In this document: piece after piece, positions 7,054-12,510 of the stretch | Layout: the number at the start of each line of letters is the position of its first letter | Numbering within the stretch: position 1 is the stretch's first letter | NCBI GenBank assembly: GCA_963205155.1 | Contig: CAUJJY010000088.1 | Coordinates: 1-23,568 of the forward strand | Reading direction: 5' to 3' | Length of the DNA stretch: 23,568 nucleotides | Source: Candidatus Zixiibacteriota bacterium | GTDB lineage: Bacteria > Zixibacteria > MSB-5A5 > CAIYYT01 | Notes under the pieces: generated by a model | Databases searched by the model: none | Told to the model about the DNA's origin: nothing | What the model saw: only the letters and a program-made list of their open reading frames with translations | Made by a program: the position numbers and the translations under genes

Positions 7054-7545
7054 TCACCAGCCTCTGGCCTTGCGAAGGCCCGTAATCTGACCGACGTGGT
7101 TCTCGCCGTGATTGGCGTAGATCTTTAAGAAATCCTCCAAAACCATTTCGCCATGCTCCGGGTGAAAGGCAGTGCGCTTCCATGCCGATTCCGGCAGGGA
7201 GTCAAGCAATCCGCACCATCGCTCATGCAGTCCCGATATAATATTCAGCGACGCTTGAATCGGGTATTGACTGGCCTCGCGCGTGCGCGCCCATTCATCC
7301 TGCTCGTACGCCTTCACGGTCGGATGCTCTTCCGTCAACACCAACTTCATCCGGACAAATGCGTTCATGTGCGAGTCGGCCAAATGGTGTACGACCTGCA
7401 ATACGGTCCATTTTCCGGGTCCGTATGGTGTATTCAGTTGCTCATCATTGAGCCCCTTTACAGCTTCACGAACGAGTGAAGGTAACGCCCTGATCTTGTC
7501 AATCATTTGCCTTCTGTCTTTGTCAGTAAGAATCGCATTTGGCAT
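7054..7545 (-). CDS. DinB/YfiT-family putative metal-dependent thiol transferase
   Basis: This 163-residue protein is closest in pattern to Bacillus YfiT (the BstA branch of the DinB superfamily). The helical-bundle metal site is intact: His54 in VVHHLADSHMN, and His146 and His150 in ANHGENHVGQI. The family texts 'LNDEQLNTPYGPGKWTVLQVVHH', 'HERW' and 'FHPEHGEM' are also present. YfiT relatives are proposed S-transferases for bacillithiol or similar low-molecular-weight thiols. The thiol used here is unknown. The ATG at 7545 shares one base with the TAA of the upstream TfoX-domain gene (TAATG) and has GAGGAAGAG before it, so translation is coupled. A longer frame beginning at 7599 overlaps the upstream gene and is not the likely start. 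Confidence 0.88.
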   Translation of the reverse strand: MPNAILTDKDRRQMIDKIRALPSLVREAVKGLNDEQLNTPYGPGKWTVLQVVHHLADSHMNAFVRMKLVLTEEHPTVKAYEQDEWARTREASQYPIQASLNIISGLHERWCGLLDSLPESAWKRTAFHPEHGEMVLEDFLKIYANHGENHVGQITGLRKARGW

Positions 7546-7883
7546 TATTTGCTCTTCCTCGCTTTCTTTCTGGCTGCGGCAACAGCTTTCAATGTCCATT
7601 CGCGCAAAAGCTGATTGTCTTCGACAACTCGCTCCGGCACCGAATAGTATTTCATGGAATATGAATCTTCTCCAAAAGGTCGAAACGGTTCCATTCGCTC
7701 CGCATCATAATCGGGGCGGTTAGTTTTGTCGACTTTGAAATATAGAGTGTCATTGTCTATTAAAGCAAAGAAAGTTATGTCGAAATAGATTCCGACACCA
7801 CCAAACATCTTACGTGCGGTCACTGCTCCGACCGTTCCGAGTCTGTCAAGAACATATTCTAAGTAACTATTACTGACGGCCAT
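7545..7883 (-). CDS. TfoX N-terminal domain (TfoX/Sxy family) protein
   Basis: This 112-residue protein matches the TfoX N-terminal domain throughout: 'YLEYVLDRLGTVGAVTARKMFGGVGIYFDITFFALI', 'LYFKVD..N', and 'PF....YSMKYYSVPERVVED' near the end. The tail is Lys/Arg-rich. Full-length TfoX/Sxy proteins regulate competence genes, but stand-alone N-terminal domains like this one are widespread and of unknown function. The ATG at 7883 (MAVSNSYLEYV) fits the usual family start and has GGGCAGG upstream. An in-frame ATG at 7910 would add nine residues with no ribosome-binding site. It is first in a two-gene coupled unit with the DinB-family gene. Confidence 0.88.
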   Translation of the reverse strand: MAVSNSYLEYVLDRLGTVGAVTARKMFGGVGIYFDITFFALIDNDTLYFKVDKTNRPDYDAERMEPFRPFGEDSYSMKYYSVPERVVEDNQLLREWTLKAVAAARKKARKSK

Positions 7884-8008
7884 TTGTGCCTGCCCAGATC
7901 GAGGTTTCATTTCTATTTACGCGTCCGGCAGCAGTTCGTCAAATCACTGTCACAGAACGGGTAGCTGCCGGGCAGGCGCGATCAATCAGCAATTCAAAAA
8001 TACGGCTC

Positions 8009-8059
8009 AGAAAAAAACTAAAAAATCTACTTGACGAGTCGATATTATAATCGTATACT
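8009..8059 (+). promoter_or_regulatory. Sigma-70 promoter with A-rich UP-like tract and partial palindrome, for the Rrf2 gene
   Basis: TTGACG (8031-8036) and TATACT (8054-8059) are separated by 17 bases, with A-tracts directly upstream (about 8010-8026) resembling an UP element. Between the two boxes lies CGATATTATAATCG (8040-8053), whose outer four bases are inverted. That is a place where a repressor such as the Rrf2 protein itself could bind and block RNA polymerase. Confidence 0.75.
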
Positions 8060-8078
8060 GACATGCGATTAGGATGTT

Positions 8079-8489
8079 ATGATATCGAAAACTGGAATAC
8101 ATGCCCTCGCGGCAATGACAAAACTGGCAACACTAAAGCCCGGAGAATTCGCCGGTGCCGCTGATATAGCCAACGAGATTGGAGCACCGAAAAACTACTT
8201 GGGAAAGCTACTCAAGTCCTTGGCTGGTAACGGAATGCTGATCTCACAGAAGGGCTTTAATGGTGGATTCAGATTGGCAAAAGATGCTGATGATATCTCG
8301 TTATTTGATGTTGTTGAACCAATTGACAAAGTTAGTCGTTGGGGAAACTGCTTCATGCGGTCCGGCAGCTGCTCGGAGAAAGATCCGTGCGCAGTTCACA
8401 GCCGGTGGAAGACGATTCGCGAAGGGTATCTTGGTTTCCTTCACGAAACGTCAATTGCGGATCTGGTATCCAAGAAAGTCACGTTATGA
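8079..8489 (+). CDS. Rrf2-family transcriptional regulator, NsrR-like (Fe-S, NO-sensing type)
   Basis: This 136-residue DNA-binding regulator has a winged helix-turn-helix over about residues 1-65 ('ADIANEIGAPKNYLGKLLKSLAGNGMLISQKGFNGGF'). Three cysteines, Cys91, Cys98 and Cys104, stand at the positions and spacing used by NsrR/IscR-type proteins to hold an iron-sulfur cluster. NsrR relatives repress NO-detoxification genes until NO damages the cluster. The following hemerythrin and NO reductase genes make that role likely here. The ATG at 8079 has AGGA just upstream. The preceding promoter overlaps a partial palindrome, consistent with autoregulation. A 100-bp gap with its own -10 separates it from the hemerythrin gene. 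Confidence 0.9.
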   Translation: MISKTGIHALAAMTKLATLKPGEFAGAADIANEIGAPKNYLGKLLKSLAGNGMLISQKGFNGGFRLAKDADDISLFDVVEPIDKVSRWGNCFMRSGSCSEKDPCAVHSRWKTIREGYLGFLHETSIADLVSKKVTL

Positions 8490-8539
8490 CCATTTCCTTT
8501 TTGCTAATAATACGATATGTAGATGTGATTTATAGTGTT

Positions 8540-8570
8540 TATGGCAATAATATCAAGTTTTCTATAATCG
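8540..8570 (+). promoter_or_regulatory. Probable promoter and operator of the hemerythrin-qNor operon
   Basis: TATAAT (8563-8568) is a perfect -10 hexamer ending 21 bases before the hemerythrin start, but the -35 region (TATGGC at 8540-8545 or TTTATG at 8538-8543) is poor. The octamer TATAATCG (8563-8570) also occurs between the promoter boxes of the Rrf2 gene (8046-8053), suggesting a common regulator site. Confidence 0.55.
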
Positions 8571-8589
8571 AACTCCCAAGGAGGGAATC

Positions 8590-9228
8590 ATGAGACCGAC
8601 TCAAACACTTAGCAGCGAACATCGAGTCATCGAAGTTGTCCTTGATAGTCTCGAACAGCTGATTGTCCGCAGCCGGGCAAGTAACTCGCTCGAACGTGAA
8701 ACGGCTGAACAATTCGTAGACTTCATTCGCACCTTTGCTGATGGTTGCCATCACGGTAAGGAAGAGAACCATCTGTTCACCGCACTTGAGGGCAAAGGCG
8801 CCTCGCGCGAAAGCGGTCCCGTCGGCGTGATGCTTCATGAGCACCAACTTGGCCGTAACTACGTTTCGCAAATGTCTGGAAGCATCGCTGCAGCTGCCAC
8901 AGGCGACAGGGCCGCACTCGAAACATTTCTTCTTAACGCCGCCAACTATGTGCAACTCTTGCGAGCCCACATTCTCAAAGAAGATCAGATTCTATTTCCT
9001 CTCGCCGATAGCCTGTTTTCCGAAGAAGACTACGCCAAGATCAACGCCGATTTTGCTCACGTCGAATCGCATCACATGGGAGAAGGGACACATCAGAAGT
9101 ACCTTGATCTTGCCAAGTCATTGGCAGACAAATTCGGTGTGAAAGCGGATGCTCTTCATGGGCAAGTCTCGTGTGGATGCAGCCACGCCAAAAAGAGTCA
9201 ACCAATCAATGAAGTCAATGCACTGTAG
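8590..9228 (+). CDS. Hemerythrin-domain protein linked to NO reductase
   Basis: This 212-residue cytoplasmic protein has a four-helix hemerythrin domain over about residues 5-160. Candidate di-iron ligands are His11 (EHR), His54 or His55 and Glu58 (HHGKEEN), His83 or His85 (HEHQLGR), and His127 and Glu131 (HILKED). It has no ScdA_N domain, so it is not a full YtfE/RIC protein. The C-terminus carries an unusual Cys195-Gly-Cys197-Ser-His motif that could bind an extra metal or sense redox state. AAGGAGGG lies at ideal spacing. The gene is 26 bp ahead of the NO reductase and surely co-transcribed with it. It probably binds or delivers NO or O2, or repairs iron centres. Confidence 0.88.
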   Translation: MRPTQTLSSEHRVIEVVLDSLEQLIVRSRASNSLERETAEQFVDFIRTFADGCHHGKEENHLFTALEGKGASRESGPVGVMLHEHQLGRNYVSQMSGSIAAAATGDRAALETFLLNAANYVQLLRAHILKEDQILFPLADSLFSEEDYAKINADFAHVESHHMGEGTHQKYLDLAKSLADKFGVKADALHGQVSCGCSHAKKSQPINEVNAL

Positions 9229-9254
9229 GCAGAACTAACTGGTGGAGAAGTGAT

Positions 9255-11489
9255 ATGAGAAAATTATGGATGGCCTTCACGGTAGTGGTGTGTCTCTCAT
9301 TTGCAGTGCTCGGATGGGCCGGATTCAAGATCTATCAGGAGAAACCCCCTCTTCCTGATCAAGTGAAGACTACCGAAGGCGTAGTCTTGATCGACCGCGG
9401 AGTCATTACCGAGGGCCAGAACGTTTGGCAGGCAATGGGGGGAATGGAGATAGGTTCAATCTGGGGTCACGGCAGCTATGTCGCGCCCGACTGGACTGCC
9501 GATTGGCTTCATCGCGAGGCCGTTTTCATTCTCGCAGAGTGGTCGAATACCGACTTTGGTGTCAGTTACGAGCAACTTGATGTCGAGCGTCAGGCTTCGT
9601 TACAAGCTCGACTCAAGAAACTGATACGAACGAATACTTACGACAAAAACACTAACACGATTATCATCGATCCGGTCAGGCAGCGGGCATTTGAAGCAAA
9701 TCTCGCTCATTACAGCGACATCTTCTCGAATGGTCACACCAAGTATGCAATTCCCGCAGGAACTGTAACTGATCCGGCGAGATTGAGGCAGATGTCTTCA
9801 TTCTTCTTCTGGACTTCATGGGCGGCGTCAACCAATCGGCCTGACGATGTCATGTCGTATACCAGCAATTGGCCGCATGAACCACTGGTAGACAATGTTC
9901 CGACCAGTGATGCTATCATTTGGACTGGATTCAGCATCATCATGCTATTGGCCGGCATTGGAATGATGGTTTGGTATCACGCCTCACAGAAGAAGGAGCC
10001 AATTGCAGAGAAGCTGCCGCAGCAAGATCCGCTCTTCTCCTTCAAACCGACGCCCTCCCAACTCGCCGTAGTCAAGTACTTCTGGGTTGTGGCGGCACTC
10101 TTCTTAGTGCAAATGATCATGGGCATCATTTCAGCGCACTACGGTGTCGAGGGTGACGGTTTCTATGGCATACCGATCGCCAAATGGTTGCCGTACGTCA
10201 TCACTCGAACGTGGCATACTCAGTTGGGAATTTTCTGGATCGCGACCGCCTGGCTTGCTGCCGGTCTGTATATCGGACCTGCCGTCGCCGGAAAAGAACC
10301 CAAATTCCAGCGTCTTGGTGTCAACATTCTCTTCGGCGCATTGATTGTCGTAGTCGCAGGTTCGATGACCGGCGAATGGCTCGGCGTGATGGGCAAATTG
10401 ACCGGCGACAACTGGTTCTACTTCGGTCATCAAGGCTATGAATATGTTGATCTCGGTCGTATCTGGCAAATTGGTCTCTTAATCGGGCTCTTCCTTTGGG
10501 TCTGGTTAGTTGGACGATGCATCCTCGTCGCGATGCGCAAGGGTGGCGATCAGAAGCCACTGATGACGATGTTCTTGATTGCATCCGTTGCCATCGGCGC
10601 ATTTTACGCTGCCGGGCTGATGTGGGGCAAGGGAACCCATCTTACTATGGCCGAATACTGGCGGTGGTGGGTGATTCATCTCTGGGTCGAAGGATTCTTT
10701 GAAGTCTTCGCCACGGTCGTAATCGCCTTCCTTTTTGCACGACTTCAACTGATTCGTCTCAAGACGGCAAATTCGTCGGTGATCTTTGCAACGACGATCT
10801 TTTTGACCGGCGGCATCATTGGAACGCTGCATCATCTATACTTCGCTGGTACACCCACCGTCGTCATGGCGTTGGGAGCCGTGTTCAGCGCCCTCGAAGT
10901 CGTGCCGCTGACCATTATTGGTTTTGAAGCATGGGACAATATCCGATTGGCGCGAGCAACCCCATGGGTCATGAGATATCGCTGGCCAATCTACTTCTTC
11001 GTCGCTGTCGCTTTCTGGAATATGGTCGGTGCCGGGCTGTTCGGTTTTATGATCAATCCCCCCATCGCTCTCTACTATATGCAGGGACTCAACACGACGC
11101 CGGTTCACGCGCACACCGCGCTATTTGGTGTATACGGCATGCTCGGAATTGGCCTGATGTTGTTTTGTTTGCGAGTCCTCTATGTCCGCAGCGACTGGAA
11201 GGATAATGTCATCAAGTTTGGCTTCTGGACAATCAACATCGGCCTCTTGGCAATGGTGCTCTTGAGCCTGCTGCCTATTGGGTTCATCCAGACTTGGGCC
11301 TCTGTCGAGACCGGTTACTGGTACGCTCGTTCCGCCGAGCTGCTCTATTCTCCAGCGGTGGAAGTGTTCAAGTGGCTGCGCGCCCCGGGAGACACCATAT
11401 TCGCACTGGGAATTCTAACCATCGTGCTCTTCATTTTCGGTCTAAGAACGGGCCATTCACTCAAGAAGGGCTCGAATACCGAGAAATAG
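9255..11489 (+). CDS. norZ: Quinol-dependent nitric oxide reductase (qNor)
   Basis: This 744-residue integral membrane enzyme reduces two NO to N2O using quinol. The N-terminal part, with one membrane anchor (about 5-27) and the motif WGHGSYVAPDWTADWLHRE, is the hallmark of single-subunit qNor, fused to a 12-helix NorB core. Expected metal ligands are all present. They are His321 and His620 for the low-spin heme b, His475, His526, His527 and Glu479 for the non-heme iron (spacings of 51 and 4 residues as in cNorB), His618 for heme b3, and the conserved Glu483. GGAG precedes the ATG. It is the last gene of the hemerythrin operon and is followed by a hairpin at 11527-11550. In the absence of other denitrification genes in view, NO detoxification is the more likely purpose. 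Confidence 0.97.
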   Translation: MRKLWMAFTVVVCLSFAVLGWAGFKIYQEKPPLPDQVKTTEGVVLIDRGVITEGQNVWQAMGGMEIGSIWGHGSYVAPDWTADWLHREAVFILAEWSNTDFGVSYEQLDVERQASLQARLKKLIRTNTYDKNTNTIIIDPVRQRAFEANLAHYSDIFSNGHTKYAIPAGTVTDPARLRQMSSFFFWTSWAASTNRPDDVMSYTSNWPHEPLVDNVPTSDAIIWTGFSIIMLLAGIGMMVWYHASQKKEPIAEKLPQQDPLFSFKPTPSQLAVVKYFWVVAALFLVQMIMGIISAHYGVEGDGFYGIPIAKWLPYVITRTWHTQLGIFWIATAWLAAGLYIGPAVAGKEPKFQRLGVNILFGALIVVVAGSMTGEWLGVMGKLTGDNWFYFGHQGYEYVDLGRIWQIGLLIGLFLWVWLVGRCILVAMRKGGDQKPLMTMFLIASVAIGAFYAAGLMWGKGTHLTMAEYWRWWVIHLWVEGFFEVFATVVIAFLFARLQLIRLKTANSSVIFATTIFLTGGIIGTLHHLYFAGTPTVVMALGAVFSALEVVPLTIIGFEAWDNIRLARATPWVMRYRWPIYFFVAVAFWNMVGAGLFGFMINPPIALYYMQGLNTTPVHAHTALFGVYGMLGIGLMLFCLRVLYVRSDWKDNVIKFGFWTINIGLLAMVLLSLLPIGFIQTWASVETGYWYARSAELLYSPAVEVFKWLRAPGDTIFALGILTIVLFIFGLRTGHSLKKGSNTEK

Positions 11490-11526
11490 GCGCGGTTTCA
11501 CTCCCAGAAAGGCCATTTTAACACTG

Positions 11527-11550
11527 TGGGCAGGTCGATTGACCTGCCCA
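11527..11550 (+). terminator. Hairpin terminator of the hemerythrin-qNor operon
   Basis: TGGGCAGGTC-GATT-GACCTGCCCA is a perfect 10-bp stem with a 4-base loop, 38 bp after the qNor stop. It is followed by TTGATTATT, a weak T-rich tract. The arms resemble those of the hairpin at 4166-4190. Confidence 0.7.
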
Positions 11551-11644
11551 TTGATTATTCCCAAGCCACCGCTGCCCGATCCGGAGAATCGAACCGCCGA
11601 CCATTCGGGTCCCCATTAAACTCCAAGCAACATCGAATTTACAC

Positions 11645-11672
11645 TTGACGTATATTCAACAGGGTGTATCTT
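11645..11672 (+). promoter_or_regulatory. Candidate sigma-70 promoter for the TonB-domain gene
   Basis: TTGACG (11645-11650) and TATCTT (11667-11672) are 16 bases apart. A start near 11680 would give a leader of roughly 150 bases containing both palindromes. Confidence 0.5.
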
Positions 11673-11733
11673 AACAGTGTAGACAACAGCCAAACAATAG
11701 TTCAGACTTACTGATTTCGATGACACGGTCTTT

Positions 11734-11801
11734 TTCCGCCACGGCGGAACGGCTCAAATTTATTTGAGACGGGTCGAAACTTTAAACAACGGACGTTGTT
11801 T
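11734..11801 (+). promoter_or_regulatory. Two perfect palindromes in the leader of the TonB-domain gene
   Basis: TTCCGCC-AC-GGCGGAA (11734-11749) and AAACAACG-GA-CGTTGTTT (11784-11801) are both perfect inverted repeats in the predicted 5' leader. They may be RNA hairpins or protein-binding sites. They are followed by GAGAGGAGGAAAGG, a very strong ribosome-binding site. Confidence 0.45.
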
Positions 11802-11826
11802 GACTGTAGTGAGAGGAGGAAAGGCT

Positions 11827-12342
11827 ATGACAGCGAAGAGAACGGGCGCGATAGCCTTCTGGGTGGTCGCGGTAATGGTCGCCGTTGCGATGCTGGCTGT
11901 GCCGGCTTCAGCGGGTCCCAATGACAAGGATGATCTCTATGCCACCGGCATTACTGGTGGTAAGACGAAACCAATCCTCGACATTGAGAACCGCATCTCG
12001 CCGCCGGCCAATGATCGACCAATCAAAAAGGTCGATCCAACTCGCCGACTGATTTCCGACACCACGAAAACGGTTGAAGACGCTTCGCGCTACCAGCTCT
12101 ACATTGAACCGGTGTATCCGCGCCAAGCTCGCTTGGTCAACAAAGAAGCAGTCGTCGAGGTCAACATCACCTTCGACAAGAAGGGCAAAATGAAAGACGC
12201 TCGCGTCGTGAACTGCACGACCCCCGGTTGGGGATTTGAGCAAGCAGTGCTCGCTGCGTCGTTGGAATCGAAATTGTCAGGCCACGGCGAACGAGAGATT
12301 ACAGTAAAAGCGACCTTGAAGTTCAAACTTCAGAGTAGGTAA
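11827..12342 (+). CDS. Secreted protein with TonB C-terminal domain
   Basis: This 171-residue protein has a signal peptide (Lys/Arg-rich start, hydrophobic 7-25, cleavage predicted after ASA near residue 29). A linker of about 60 residues rich in charged residues and Pro follows, and then a TonB C-terminal-type domain (about 90-171): 'YIEPVYPRQARLVNKEAVVEVNI', 'DKKGKMKDARVVN' and 'FEQAVLAA'. Unlike true TonB it appears to be released rather than anchored, and no ExbB/ExbD or TonB-dependent receptor is nearby. Such proteins may act as periplasmic adaptors, but the function is unknown. The ATG at 11827 was chosen for its AGGAGGAAAGG and for the signal peptide. The large hairpin at 12365-12416 closes the unit. 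Confidence 0.82.
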   Translation: MTAKRTGAIAFWVVAVMVAVAMLAVPASAGPNDKDDLYATGITGGKTKPILDIENRISPPANDRPIKKVDPTRRLISDTTKTVEDASRYQLYIEPVYPRQARLVNKEAVVEVNITFDKKGKMKDARVVNCTTPGWGFEQAVLAASLESKLSGHGEREITVKATLKFKLQSR

Positions 12343-12364
12343 GTCGATTTAGAATTTGCTTGGA

Positions 12365-12416
12365 AGCCCGGTTTCGTTGGGCGTCATTAGACGCCAAGCG
12401 AGACTGGGCTCTTTTA
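12365..12416 (+). terminator. Long hairpin terminator of the TonB-domain gene
   Basis: AGCCC...GGGCT closes an imperfect stem of about 20 bp whose inner part is GGGCGTC-ATTA-GACGCC. It is followed by CTTTTATT. It begins 23 bp after the stop codon. Confidence 0.85.
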
Positions 12417-12453
12417 TTGCCCTCTTGGGCAGATCGATGTCCATACGGTCAAT

Positions 12454-12488
12454 CCAAAAAGAAAGGTCCCCGTTGAGCGGGGACCTTT
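12454..12488 (-). terminator. Terminator of the M14 peptidase gene
   Basis: AAAGGTCCCCG (12462-12472) and CGGGGACCTTT (12478-12488) form an 11-bp perfect stem with a TTGAG loop. Read on the minus strand it is followed by CTTTTTGG, so it acts on the gene ending at 12511. Confidence 0.9.
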
Positions 12489-12510
12489 TCAATTTAGTAG
12501 TAGACTATTG

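Larger units (their letters stand above)
11490..11826. other. Intergenic region after qNor with terminator, promoter and structured leader
   Basis: No gene is present. The region holds the qNor terminator hairpin (11527-11550), a promoter at 11645-11672 and two perfect palindromes in the leader of the following gene (11734-11749 and 11784-11801). An open frame from a TTG at 11764 merges into the downstream gene but lacks a ribosome-binding site. Confidence 0.6.

Noticed and set aside
8339..8593. Small extra gene between the Rrf2 gene and the hemerythrin gene
   Set aside because: The frames here are out-of-frame extensions of the Rrf2 gene without their own ribosome-binding site, and the gap is AT-rich promoter sequence.
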